Shown: positions 1 to 9,253 of the stretch, in pieces
Layout: each line of letters begins with the position of its first letter
How positions within the stretch are numbered: the first letter of the stretch is position 1
DNA from: Pseudooceanicola onchidii
GTDB lineage: Bacteria; Pseudomonadota; Alphaproteobacteria; Rhodobacterales; Rhodobacteraceae
NCBI RefSeq assembly: GCF_004959925.1
Contig: NZ_SPUW01000003.1
Coordinates: 248,001-312,000 of the forward strand
Direction: 5' to 3'
Length of the DNA: 64,000 nucleotides
Notes under the pieces: model-generated
Database searches by the model: none
Told to the model about the DNA's origin: nothing
What the model saw: only the letters and a program-made list of their open reading frames with translations
Position numbers and translations under genes: made by a program

Positions 1-1
1 C

Positions 2-1369
2 GTTCTGATCCGCCGGGAAACCACGCCCGAGGATATCCGGGGCATGCATGCCTCGGTCGCGGTGCTGACGGAACGTGGCGGGATCACCAGCCATGCGGCG
101 GTGATCGCGCGGGGGCTGGGGCTGCCTTGCGTCGTGGGCGCGTCCGAGATGAAGGTGAACCTGCGGCGCAACACGGTCGCCATGGCCGATGGCCGGACCC
201 TGCGTGAAGGTGATGCGGTCACCGTCGACGGGACCAACGGCGTGGTTATCGCGGGCGAGGCGGCGCTTCTGGAAGCCGCGCAGGATGACGAGTTTCGCGA
301 CCTGATGAGCTGGGCCGACGAATTCCGCGACATCGGGGTGCGGGCCAATGCCGACACCCCGGCGGACGCGCAGATTGCCCGTGATTTCAACGCGGAAGGC
401 ATTGGGCTTTGCCGGACCGAGCATATGTTCTTCGATCCCGGCCGCCTGACCGTGATGCGCGAGATGATCTTTGCCGAACATGGCGTGGATCGTCGGGCCG
501 CGCTGGATCAGCTGCTGCCGATGCAACGGGCGGATTTTGTCGAACTGTTCCGCATCATGAAGGGGCATCCGGTCTGCATCCGCCTGCTGGATCCGCCGCT
601 GCACGAATTCCTGCCCTCGCACCGCGATGGCATCCGGTCGCTGGCCGAGGCTCTGGATCGGCCGTTGTCGGACGTGACCCGGCGGATCGAGGAACTGGCG
701 GAATACAACCCGATGCTGGGTCTGCGCGGGGTGCGTCTGGGCATCACCATGCCCGAGATCTACGATATGCAGGCGCGCGCGATCTTTGAGGCGGTGCTGG
801 AAGCCAGCAAGGAAGGCGCGCAGGTCGTGCCCGAGATCATGATCCCGCTGGTGTCGGCCAAGCGCGAGGTCGAACTGGTAAAGGCGCGGGTCGAGGCCAT
901 CGCCTCGGCCGTGCGGACGGTGACGGGGCGGGACTTCGACTATCGCCTGGGGGTCATGGTGGAAACGCCGCGCGCCGCGCTGCGCGCCGGGGAAATCGCG
1001 CCCCACGCGGCCTTTCTGTCCTTCGGGACGAACGACCTGACGCAGATGACCTATGGCCTGTCGCGTGACGACGCGGGGCGGTTCATGCAGACCTACGTGC
1101 AGCAGGGGGTGTTCCCCGAAGATCCCTTCCACATGCTCGATGCTGAAGGTGTGGGAGAGTTGCTGCAGATCGGGGCGGATCGCGGTCGGGGCGCACGAAA
1201 GGACCTTGTACTTTCGATCTGCGGCGAACACGGTGGTAATCCCGAATCAATCGCCTTTTGCCGGGCTGCAGGGTTCGATTACGTCAGCTGTTCGCCCTTC
1301 CGTGTGCCCGTCGCCCGGTTGGCCGCGGCCCAGCTGGCCGTGCGGGACCGGCTGATTCTCGCCGATTAA
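2..1369 (+). CDS. ppdK: pyruvate, phosphate dikinase, C-terminal part (5' end outside window)
   Basis: Interconverts pyruvate + ATP + Pi and PEP + AMP + PPi in the cytoplasm. The open frame enters from the left edge with no start, so 455 residues of a protein usually near 880 are present. The phosphohistidine swivel motif GGITSHAAVIARG is near the beginning. The PEP/pyruvate-binding TIM barrel follows, with LCRTEHMF, a long insert typical of PPDK, SFGTNDLTQMTYGLSRDD and a C-terminal CGEHGG motif carrying the catalytic Cys. PEP synthase and PTS enzyme I share the fold but not the GLSRDD segment. The start of the gene cannot be judged. Confidence 0.95.
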   Translation, partial: VLIRRETTPEDIRGMHASVAVLTERGGITSHAAVIARGLGLPCVVGASEMKVNLRRNTVAMADGRTLREGDAVTVDGTNGVVIAGEAALLEAAQDDEFRDLMSWADEFRDIGVRANADTPADAQIARDFNAEGIGLCRTEHMFFDPGRLTVMREMIFAEHGVDRRAALDQLLPMQRADFVELFRIMKGHPVCIRLLDPPLHEFLPSHRDGIRSLAEALDRPLSDVTRRIEELAEYNPMLGLRGVRLGITMPEIYDMQARAIFEAVLEASKEGAQVVPEIMIPLVSAKREVELVKARVEAIASAVRTVTGRDFDYRLGVMVETPRAALRAGEIAPHAAFLSFGTNDLTQMTYGLSRDDAGRFMQTYVQQGVFPEDPFHMLDAEGVGELLQIGADRGRGARKDLVLSICGEHGGNPESIAFCRAAGFDYVSCSPFRVPVARLAAAQLAVRDRLILAD

Positions 1370-1529
1370 TAGCAATTTTTATCAATAGCTTGCACTTCGA
1401 CCTATCCTGATGCCCCCCGGCATTGCCCGGCCTGCAACCCTTGTCAGGCTGGACCTGCGGATTATTTTTCGTTAGGCGGTGCCGAGTTGAAAAGATGAAA
1501 CTGTCAGGCAATTCGGCCCGGGGGATACG

Positions 1530-2171
1530 ATGCGCGGATTGATTTGTGCTATTTTGCTGCTGGCTGCAGGCGGCGCTTTTGCCGAGGGCAGCGTCGAAGA
1601 TATTGCGACAGCCGAGAAGACGGGTCTTGATGCCGTCGGGTCGATCAAACTGGCCGCCCTTCTTGATACCGAAGCGATCCGCGATGTCCGGCCGCAGGCG
1701 CGCAAGGGCCTTAAGATCGAGTATTCGAAGAAATTCCTGGCCTCTCTGCCCAAGCCCAAGCTGTCCGATCAGGCCGCCTGCCTGGCCGAAGCGCTTTATT
1801 TCGAAGCGCGCGGCGAAAGCGTGAAGGGCCAGTTCGCGGTGGCCGAGGTCATCATGAACCGTGTCGACAGCGCGATCTTTCCCAATTCGATCTGCGGCGT
1901 GATCCATCAGGGCACGGGTCGCAAGTATGCCTGCCAGTTCACCTACACCTGTGATGGCAACCCCGAAGTGATCCGCGAAAAGGCCGCCTATTCGCGGGTG
2001 GCGAAGGTCGCGGACCTGATGGCGCGCGGCGGTCCCCGGGGCCTGACGCAGGGCGCCACCTATTACCACACCCATGGCGTTGCGCCGAAGTGGTCGCGCA
2101 AGTTCGCGCGCACGGCCTCGATCGGGGTGCACTATTTCTACCGCCGCAACACGCGCCTGTCGTCCAACTGA
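1530..2171 (+). CDS. secreted cell-wall hydrolase, SleB/Hydrolase_2 family
   Basis: Probable peptidoglycan hydrolase of 213 residues. A signal peptide (MRGLICAILLLAAGGAFA) ends near residue 18. The Hydrolase_2 (SleB-like) domain covers roughly residues 85-210. It shows the family hallmarks ALYFEARGE with the likely catalytic Glu, VAEVIMNRV, CGVIHQG, CQFTY and TYYHTHGVAPKW. The ATG at 1530 has a GGGGGA ribosome site 5 bases upstream. The gene stands alone between ppdK and folB. The wall-hydrolase call is firm; the exact bond cut is not known from sequence. Confidence 0.88.
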   Translation: MRGLICAILLLAAGGAFAEGSVEDIATAEKTGLDAVGSIKLAALLDTEAIRDVRPQARKGLKIEYSKKFLASLPKPKLSDQAACLAEALYFEARGESVKGQFAVAEVIMNRVDSAIFPNSICGVIHQGTGRKYACQFTYTCDGNPEVIREKAAYSRVAKVADLMARGGPRGLTQGATYYHTHGVAPKWSRKFARTASIGVHYFYRRNTRLSSN

Positions 2172-2290
2172 TTGCCGGGCAACTTACTGGCGGGCTGACG
2201 CATTCCGGCCCCGGACTGCCGCGGGCGGGCTTTGCCATCCCGGGCGGAACGCGGTAAGCCGCCCGTGACGTGAACAGGACGGCGGCAGCG

Positions 2291-3205
2291 ATGAGTGACC
2301 GGATCTCCCAGGCCTTCGGGCATCCCCTGGAACGGGCCGAGGCCCTGGCCGGCGCCGAACTGCGCGACCGCATTTCCCTGCGCGACTACATCACCGAGGT
2401 CGAGATCGGCGCCTTCCAGCAGGAACGCGGGCACCGGCAGCGCCTGCGCTTCAACGTCGTGGTCGAGGTCGTGCCGCATGACGCGCCGCTGGCCGACGAT
2501 GTGGACCGCATCCTGTCGTATGACCGCGTGACCGAAGCGATCGAGGCCGAACTGGATAGCGAACGGCTCAACCTTCTGGAAACGCTGGCGGATCGGGTCG
2601 CGGCGCGGGTGCTGATGGAGCCTCAGGCGGAACGGATCTTCGTACGGATCGAAAAGCTGGACCGTGTGGCCGGGGCTCTCGGGGTCGAAATCATGCGCAG
2701 CCGGTCCGACGCGCAACCCCTGGCCGAAGAGGTCGCGGCCCACGGCGTGACGCCCCGCGTGATCTTCCTTGGCAATCCGGTGATCCACGGCACGGATCTC
2801 GGGTCCTTGCTGGACGAGGTCGCCGGTGGCGACCATCCGGCGATCCTGTGCTGCGGGCCTGCGGACGTGGCCGCGCCGCAATCGCAGGCGGCACTGGCGC
2901 AACGGCGGATCGACCTGCTGGCCATCGAACAGAACGCCTGGGTGCTGGCGGGCCGCGATGCGCGTTGCGTGGTGGTCAACACGCGGACCGAGCTCGACTG
3001 GGCCATGAAGCACGACCAAATCAGCGTCTGGGCGCCCTCCAAGATGGTGCTGGACGCGGTGCATGCGCCCGCCGTCACGGCCTCGGCCCTGGATCTGGCC
3101 TACTGGCTGGCCGAGGAAATGTCGGCGGCCGAATTCCTTGTCATGGGGGATGTCACGCCGCCCATGGGTGCCGTGCCCGTGCGTCGGGTCGGGGTAGGCG
3201 CGTGA
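2291..3205 (+). CDS. folB: dihydroneopterin aldolase (FolB), long form
   Basis: Folate pathway enzyme cleaving 7,8-dihydroneopterin to 6-hydroxymethyl-dihydropterin and glycolaldehyde. The FolB domain lies in about residues 25-140, with LRDYITEVEIGAF, QER and VRIEKLDR. At 304 residues the protein is about twice the usual FolB length. The C-terminal half, including a WAPSKMVLDAVHAPAVT segment, is not obviously a second FolB domain. The start is placed at ATG 2291, which has AGGA upstream; an in-frame GTG lies at 2270. The stop overlaps the GTG of folP in a GTGA, so the two are translationally coupled folate genes. Confidence 0.85.
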   Translation: MSDRISQAFGHPLERAEALAGAELRDRISLRDYITEVEIGAFQQERGHRQRLRFNVVVEVVPHDAPLADDVDRILSYDRVTEAIEAELDSERLNLLETLADRVAARVLMEPQAERIFVRIEKLDRVAGALGVEIMRSRSDAQPLAEEVAAHGVTPRVIFLGNPVIHGTDLGSLLDEVAGGDHPAILCCGPADVAAPQSQAALAQRRIDLLAIEQNAWVLAGRDARCVVVNTRTELDWAMKHDQISVWAPSKMVLDAVHAPAVTASALDLAYWLAEEMSAAEFLVMGDVTPPMGAVPVRRVGVGA

Positions 3206-4203
3206 CCGGTTGGCTGCGGCCACTGGTCCGGCCGGGGCATGAGCCCACTGGGTCCTGCCTGGCGGGGCAGGGACATCTGCGGTTCGATCAGGTCGAACAG
3301 GTCACGCATGGGGCCCGGGGTGCGATTGCCGCGCTGGACGATCTGACCGCAGCGGACCGCCTTCGACTGACCGGGGCGCGCCCCGACCTGTGCGGCCTGA
3401 CGCTGGACCGTCCCCGGATCATGGGGATCCTCAACGTCACGCCCGACAGCTTTTCCGACGGCGGGCGGCACAATGGCTTTGATCAGGCCGTCGCCAAGGC
3501 GAAGGACATGGCGTCAGAGGCCGATATCCTGGACATCGGCGGTGAATCCACCCGCCCGGGGGCCGAGGACGTGGCGATCGACGAAGAGATCCGCCGCACC
3601 GCGCCCGTGATCGCCGCCCTGCGCGCCGCCGGGATCACCACCCCGATCAGCATCGACACCCGCAAGGCCCGCGTCGCCGAAGCCGCGCTGGATGCCGGGG
3701 CCGACATCGTCAACGATGTCTCGGCCCTGACCTTCGATCCGGATCTGGCCCATCTGGTGGCCGAACGTGGCGTGCCCGTCTGCCTGATGCATGCCAAGGG
3801 CGACCCGGCGACCATGCAGCAGGACCCGCGCTATGACGATGTGCTGTCCGAAGTGTTGGACAGCCTTGCGGAACGCATCGCCTTTGCGACGGGTGCAGGC
3901 ATCGCACGCGACCGGATCATCAGCGATCCGGGCATCGGCTTTGGCAAGACGCAGGCGCATAACCTGACGTTGCTACAAGGCCTTTCGGCCCTGCATGACC
4001 TGGGCGCGCCGATCCTGCTGGGGGCCTCGCGCAAGCGGTTCATCGGCACCATCGGCGGGGCCGAGGCGGCGCTTGATCGGATGCCGGGGTCGGTCGCCGT
4101 GGCCCTGTGGGGCGTGGCGCAGGGCGCGCAGATCCTGCGGGTGCACGACGTGGCGGAAACAGCGCAGGCGGTACGGCTCTGGCTGGCGATGGCACAGTCC
4201 TGA
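3202..4203 (+). CDS. folP: dihydropteroate synthase
   Basis: Condenses hydroxymethyl-dihydropterin diphosphate with p-aminobenzoate to give dihydropteroate; it is the sulfonamide target. The 333-residue protein has a TIM barrel with GILNVTPDSFSDGG (pterin/pyrophosphate loop), DIGGESTRPGA, SIDTRKA, NDVSAL, DPGIGFGK and GASRKRFIG. About 70 residues precede the first motif, more than in E. coli FolP. The GTG at 3202 is chosen because it overlaps the folB stop. An open frame continues upstream to 2848, but that would run deep into folB. Confidence 0.94.
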   Translation: MTGWLRPLVRPGHEPTGSCLAGQGHLRFDQVEQVTHGARGAIAALDDLTAADRLRLTGARPDLCGLTLDRPRIMGILNVTPDSFSDGGRHNGFDQAVAKAKDMASEADILDIGGESTRPGAEDVAIDEEIRRTAPVIAALRAAGITTPISIDTRKARVAEAALDAGADIVNDVSALTFDPDLAHLVAERGVPVCLMHAKGDPATMQQDPRYDDVLSEVLDSLAERIAFATGAGIARDRIISDPGIGFGKTQAHNLTLLQGLSALHDLGAPILLGASRKRFIGTIGGAEAALDRMPGSVAVALWGVAQGAQILRVHDVAETAQAVRLWLAMAQS

Positions 4204-4257
4204 TTTTTAACGCCATCCGTGCTATCCTTGGCGCATCGCCGCGACAGGAGCACACCC

Positions 4258-4419
4258 ATGTGCCTGACCCCGACTGCCATGCTGGCCTTTCTCAGCATGA
4301 TCTCGCCCGAGATCTACGAGACCACGCAGGAGCGTATCATCGTTCGCGCCGAAACCGGTGACGTGACCTATACCGTCCGCAACGGTCACTGGTGCATCGC
4401 GCCCGCCGCCGACAGCTGA
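4258..4419 (+). CDS. small hypothetical protein (53 aa)
   Basis: Not recognised. The ATG at 4258 follows a clear AGGAG ribosome site 9 bases upstream. It encodes MCLTPTAMLAFLSMISPEIYETT..., a short hydrophobic N-terminal stretch followed by a polar half with alternating residues (VRAETGDVTYTVRNG) that could form a beta hairpin. It starts 54 bases after folP, so it may be co-transcribed. Support comes only from the ribosome site and the coding-like composition. Confidence 0.5.
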   Translation: MCLTPTAMLAFLSMISPEIYETTQERIIVRAETGDVTYTVRNGHWCIAPAADS

Positions 4420-4493
4420 CGCGCAACAGCACCATTGCCGTCCCGCACCGGCATCCCTACGATCCCGGCATTTCCAATGCCTTCGGAGGGCCC

Positions 4494-4985
4494 ATGAAAT
4501 TCGTTGCAACACTATTGACCGCCGTCTGCCTTGCCGTCCCGGCCGCTGCAGAGATCAAGGTTCAGCTTCAGGCCCCCTGGACGGGCGACAAGATCCCGGC
4601 GGGACAGCAGTGCAAGATGCACGGCGGCAATGGCGCGACGCCGCCGATGAAGGTCAGCGGGCTGCCCGCGGGAACGGTCGCGGTCCTTGTCGAATATGAT
4701 GACAAGTCGTTCCAACCGCTGTCATCGCGCGGCGGACATGGCACGTTGCTGTATCCGGTGTCGGGTGCCTCGGCCACGTTGCCGTCGGTGCCGGGGATGA
4801 CCGACAAGCTGCCGGGCGGGGTGCGCGTGCACAAGAAGGCCCGATCGACCGGGCAGTACGGATCGAAGGGGTATCTGCCGCCCTGTTCCGGCGGGCGGGG
4901 CAACCGCTATACGGCGACGCTCTATGCCATCGGGGCGGACGGCAAGAAGGGCGAGAAGACCCAGATCACCATCGGTCGCTACTGA
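4494..4985 (+). CDS. secreted YbhB/YbcL-like (PEBP fold) protein
   Basis: Protein of 163 residues with a signal peptide (MKFVATLLTAVCLAVPAAA). The mature part resembles the phosphatidylethanolamine-binding YbhB/YbcL family, with a TPPMKVSGLPAGTVAVLVEYDD segment, GGHGTLLYP and a C-terminal PPCSGGRGNRYTATLYA stretch similar to the family's PP..GPHRY.F.LYA motif. The Asp-Pro-Asp ligand triad of typical members is not intact, so it is a divergent member. ATG 4494 has CGGAGG 6 bases upstream. A terminator hairpin follows directly. The ligand is unknown. Confidence 0.7.
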   Translation: MKFVATLLTAVCLAVPAAAEIKVQLQAPWTGDKIPAGQQCKMHGGNGATPPMKVSGLPAGTVAVLVEYDDKSFQPLSSRGGHGTLLYPVSGASATLPSVPGMTDKLPGGVRVHKKARSTGQYGSKGYLPPCSGGRGNRYTATLYAIGADGKKGEKTQITIGRY

Positions 4986-4988
4986 CAA

Positions 4989-5016
4989 AAAAGCCCCGCC
5001 GAACCGGCGGGGCTTT
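4989..5016. terminator. bidirectional terminator between the YbhB-like gene and ilvC
   Basis: The inverted repeat AAAGCCCCGCC-GAAC-CGGCGGGGCTTT has an A-run on one side and a T-run on the other. It sits right after the + strand stop at 4985 and 25 bases past the end of ilvC on the - strand, so it can stop both convergent transcripts. Confidence 0.9.
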
Positions 5017-5040
5017 CGTGTTCCAGAACTGATCCGGGGA

Positions 5041-6171
<1,131 letters not shown>

Positions 6172-6204
6172 TCATTCTCGATATCATTTCTTGATGAGAA
6201 AAAC

Positions 6205-6660
6205 ATGTTCGATGACACGGATCGACGCATTCTAAGACAGCTTCAGGCCCATCCTGGGGTCAGCACGGCGCAGCTGGCCGAGCGGGCGGGGCTGAATTCG
6301 GCGACCTGCTGGCGACGGCTGGAACGTCTGCGCGAACGTGGCGTGCTGCGCGGGGCAAGGGCGGTGATCGACTGGCGCGCCCTTGGCTATTCGGTCGAGG
6401 TGTCCTTGCGCGTGACGCTCGACAAAACGGTGCCACGCGCCTTCGACGATTTCGCAGCCCAGGCGCGGCAGATCCCCGAGGTGCTGGAAATCCAGACCTT
6501 CCTGGGCCAGGTCGACGTGCGCCTTGGCCTCATCGCGCGTGACCTGGCCCATTATCAAGAGCTTTACCGGGATCGCATCCTGACCCTGCCGCATATCTCG
6601 GACCTTGAGGCGTTGATGCATGTTGCGCGTATCAAGACGGACGAAACGGTGCCGCTATGA
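6205..6660 (+). CDS. Lrp/AsnC family transcriptional regulator (first of tandem pair)
   Basis: Protein of 151 residues with the standard Lrp layout: an N-terminal winged helix-turn-helix (DDTDRRILRQLQ, then TAQLAERAGLNSATCWRRLERLRERG) and a C-terminal RAM/AsnC domain (VEVSLRVTLDK ... IPEVLEIQTFLGQVDVRLGLIARD). It is divergent from ilvC, so regulation of ilvC in response to a branched-chain amino acid is likely. Its stop overlaps the next Lrp gene in an ATGA, implying coupled translation. The identity of the effector is inference. Confidence 0.92.
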   Translation: MFDDTDRRILRQLQAHPGVSTAQLAERAGLNSATCWRRLERLRERGVLRGARAVIDWRALGYSVEVSLRVTLDKTVPRAFDDFAAQARQIPEVLEIQTFLGQVDVRLGLIARDLAHYQELYRDRILTLPHISDLEALMHVARIKTDETVPL

Positions 6661-7112
6661 TGGATCTTGATGACATCGACCGCGCGATCCTGCGGCACCT
6701 CAGCGAAGATGCCGGGCTGTCGGCCTCGGCGCTCGGCAAAAGGGTCGGGCTGTCGCAACCCGCCGCATGGCGACGGGTTCAACGACTTGAAGACGCGGGG
6801 GTGCTGGCCGGCGCGCGGCTGGACCTGGACCTTGCCGCGCTTGGCTTTGGCGTGACGGTGTTCCTGGGCGTGAAGCTGGGCACCAAGGGCCGGGTCAGCC
6901 TGGCGGACTTCGAACGCGCCGTCAGCGCGATCCCCGAGGTCCAGACGGTCGAACATGTGCTGGGGCTGTATGATTATCGCCTGCGGGTCACAGCGCGCGA
7001 TATCGCGGATTTCGAACGGGTGCTGCGACGGCGGATCATGACACTGCCGGGGGTGGCGAACGTCGACGCGAACGTGATGCTGAGCGAAGAGCGCCTGCCC
7101 GGACCGATCTGA
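6657..7112 (+). CDS. Lrp/AsnC family transcriptional regulator (second of tandem pair)
   Basis: Also 151 residues, with helix-turn-helix ASALGKRVGLSQPAAWRRVQRLEDAG and RAM domain FGVTVFLGVKLGT ... IPEVQTVEHVLGLYDYRLRVTARD. It is clearly related to the preceding regulator but diverged over the whole length, so it is a paralogue rather than a recent copy. It starts at ATG 6657 within the stop of the first gene; a second ATG follows at once at 6660. Equal length and coupling suggest the two may form mixed oligomers, which is inference. Confidence 0.92.
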   Translation: MMDLDDIDRAILRHLSEDAGLSASALGKRVGLSQPAAWRRVQRLEDAGVLAGARLDLDLAALGFGVTVFLGVKLGTKGRVSLADFERAVSAIPEVQTVEHVLGLYDYRLRVTARDIADFERVLRRRIMTLPGVANVDANVMLSEERLPGPI

Positions 7113-7118
7113 CAGAGC

Positions 7119-7226
7119 GGGCGCTGCCCCCGCCTGTGCCACGCCCCCGGGATATTTCCGGCGAAAAAGACCGCAGCCTTCATCTTGCCGGAAATACTCC
7201 GGGAGGTGCGGAGGGCAGAGCCCTCT
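7119..7226. repeat. dispersed GC-rich intergenic repeat, copy A
   Basis: Lies between convergent genes. The core CCCCCGGGATATTTCCGGCG (from 7144) is met by its inverse CGCCGGAAATACTCC-like arm at 7182-7206, and GAGGGCAGAGCCCTC closes the element at 7211-7225. The same core and GC-palindrome recur near 13.9, 34.7, 50.1 and 62.9 kb. It can fold into a long hairpin and may end both convergent transcripts. Confidence 0.75.
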
Positions 7227-7231
7227 GCCGC

Positions 7232-8434
7232 CTAACCCTTGGCGGTCGCCCCAAGTCCCATCTGCATCAGCATCTTGCGGACCGGCGCGGCGCCATAAAG
7301 GGCCGACAGACCCGCCGCCCGAAGATCGCGCAGCGGCTGCGCCGAGATCTGCGAGGCGCGGTTGAGCGCGTCGATGCCGGTGGCGCGGGTCACGACCTCG
7401 GTGTGGCGGCGGCGATGATAGGTGTCGAGCATCTCGCGCGACCCAAGCGTGTCGGGGCTGGCGAGCGCCAGGTCGCGCAGGCAGCGCAGATCGCCAAGCG
7501 ACATGTTCAGTCCCTGCGCGCCGATCGGGGGCACCACGTGGGCGGCTTCGGCGATCAGGGCCAGGCGTTCGGCAGACATGCGGTCCGCCACCTGGGTGAT
7601 GATCGGCCAGAGCGTCCGGCGCGTGGCGAGCCTGAGCGGGCCGAAGAGGCCGCAGGAGCGGTCCATCATCGCGGCTTCGAACTCAGCTGTCGCGAGCTGC
7701 GAGAGGCGGAGCGCCTCGGGGCCGTCCTCCATCCAGACGACGGCCGAACAGGGCATGTCGTCGCGGTCGGGCAGGGGCACAAGCGTGAACGGCCCGCCCG
7801 AGCGGTGGATTTCAGTCGAGACATTGTCATGCGGGATCGGGTGGGTGACGGCGAAGGCCAGGGCCTTCTGGCCATAGCGCGTCGTCTTCACCTCGATCCC
7901 GGCGGCGGTGCGCATCGGGGAATTGCGGCCATCGGCGGCAATGACAAGCCGTGCGCGCACCCGGGTGCCGTCGGTCAGGCCGACCAAGGCTTCGCGTTCG
8001 CGCGTCAGAAGCGTCCGGGTGCCGGTGCCGGGTCGAAAATCGACGTTTGGAAGATCCGCCAGCCGGGCCACCATCTCGCGGCGCAGCAGCCAGTTGGGAA
8101 GGTTCCAGCCAAAGGGGCCCGAGGAGATGTCGGCGGCGTTGAAGTCGCGGGTGACGCGCGGTTCGGCCAGTTCTCCGCCCGCGTCGACGATGCGCATGAT
8201 CTGCAGCGGCGCCGCATGGGCCGACAGCCGACCCCACAGACCCGCATCTTCAAGAAGGTCCCTGGCGGGTTGCAGGAAGGCCGTGGTGCGCAGATCGGAC
8301 CCCGCATCCTCGGCCTCGGTCACGGGCGGGGCAGGGTCGCAAAGCAGGACGGAAAACCCGTGGCGGCCGAACAGCGCCGCAGCGGTCAGGCCGGCGACGC
8401 CGCCGCCGGAAATCAGGATATCGACATCAGCCAT
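7232..8434 (-). CDS. UbiH/UbiF/COQ6-family FAD monooxygenase
   Basis: Flavin-dependent aromatic hydroxylase of 400 residues, probably a ring hydroxylation step of ubiquinone synthesis. It has the Rossmann motif ILISGGGVAGLTAAALFGRHG, the middle motif LVIAADGRNSPMRTAAG (DG motif) and the C-terminal AEAAHVVPPIGAQGLNMSLGDL of the UbiH family. In UbiH/UbiF the usual segment is GNAAH.LHPIAGQGLNLG; here the first Gly is Glu. Which ring position it hydroxylates cannot be told from sequence. It reads toward the Lrp pair and is 66 bases downstream of the HAD gene. Confidence 0.88.
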   Translation of the reverse strand: MADVDILISGGGVAGLTAAALFGRHGFSVLLCDPAPPVTEAEDAGSDLRTTAFLQPARDLLEDAGLWGRLSAHAAPLQIMRIVDAGGELAEPRVTRDFNAADISSGPFGWNLPNWLLRREMVARLADLPNVDFRPGTGTRTLLTREREALVGLTDGTRVRARLVIAADGRNSPMRTAAGIEVKTTRYGQKALAFAVTHPIPHDNVSTEIHRSGGPFTLVPLPDRDDMPCSAVVWMEDGPEALRLSQLATAEFEAAMMDRSCGLFGPLRLATRRTLWPIITQVADRMSAERLALIAEAAHVVPPIGAQGLNMSLGDLRCLRDLALASPDTLGSREMLDTYHRRRHTEVVTRATGIDALNRASQISAQPLRDLRAAGLSALYGAAPVRKMLMQMGLGATAKG

Positions 8435-8500
8435 GTTCGGCCCTCCTGCGCCCTAGATAGGCTGCGGGCGGCGCAGGGAAAAGCGGCAAAGCGTCCCGGG

Positions 8501-9145
8501 TCAGACCAGCCGCGCCAGGAACCCGGCCAGGTCATCGGTGTGATGGTGGATGTGATCGGCCGTGAGAGGTTCCGGGCCGACAAGCACCGTCTTCATCCCC
8601 TTCGCATGCGGGACCGCCAAGTTGCGCGGGTCGTCTTCGAACATCGCGGCGCGCGCCGTGTCGAGCCGATCGAGGCCGAAGACCGTATCAAAAGCCTGGG
8701 CGTCGGGCTTGGGGTGAAAGCCCGCGTGTTCAACGCCGTAGATCGCATCGAATAGGCCAGACAGCCCCCGCGCGGCGATCACCCGTTCGGCATAAGGCGC
8801 GCTGCCGTTGGTGTAGATGATCTTGCGACCGGGCAGGGCGGTGATGGCCCCGGCCAGCGCCGGATCGGGATCAAGCACCGAGAAATCGATGTCGTGAACC
8901 TCGTGCAGGTAGGGGCCGGGATCGACACCGTGATTGCGCATGAGGCCCGCCAGCGTCGTGCCATGGTCGCGCCAGTAATCGCTGCGCAACCGGTCGGCGG
9001 CGGCGCGGTCGATCCCAAGCGTGCGCATCACCCAGTCGGTCATCCGCACCTCGATCTGGTCGAAAAGGCGGGCGGCGGGCGGGTAAAGCGTGTTGTCGAG
9101 GTCGAAGACCCAGGTCGTCACATGAGAGAACTGATCGCGCGGCAT
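8501..9145 (-). CDS. HAD-superfamily hydrolase, pyrimidine 5'-nucleotidase type
   Basis: Protein of 214 residues. HAD motif I is WVFDLDNTLYPP, motif II is IIYTNGS, and motif III/IV includes KPDAQAFD and MFEDDPRNL. The DLDNTLYP signature is that of the SDT1/pyrimidine 5'-nucleotidase subgroup, which dephosphorylates UMP/CMP-like substrates. The open frame runs on upstream to 9991, but conserved sequence begins at MPRDQFSHVTTWVFD, so the ATG at 9145 is used. The gene is divergent from the GntR regulator at 9254. Confidence 0.87.
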   Translation of the reverse strand: MPRDQFSHVTTWVFDLDNTLYPPAARLFDQIEVRMTDWVMRTLGIDRAAADRLRSDYWRDHGTTLAGLMRNHGVDPGPYLHEVHDIDFSVLDPDPALAGAITALPGRKIIYTNGSAPYAERVIAARGLSGLFDAIYGVEHAGFHPKPDAQAFDTVFGLDRLDTARAAMFEDDPRNLAVPHAKGMKTVLVGPEPLTADHIHHHTDDLAGFLARLV

Positions 9146-9253
9146 GGCCCCGGTGTAGGGGGGCGCGACAATGGGCGCAAGCCTGCGTGCTTTACGGCGG
9201 GGCGGCGGGGCGGATAGGCTGTCGCGATGACCAACCGGACGGGATGACCCAGG

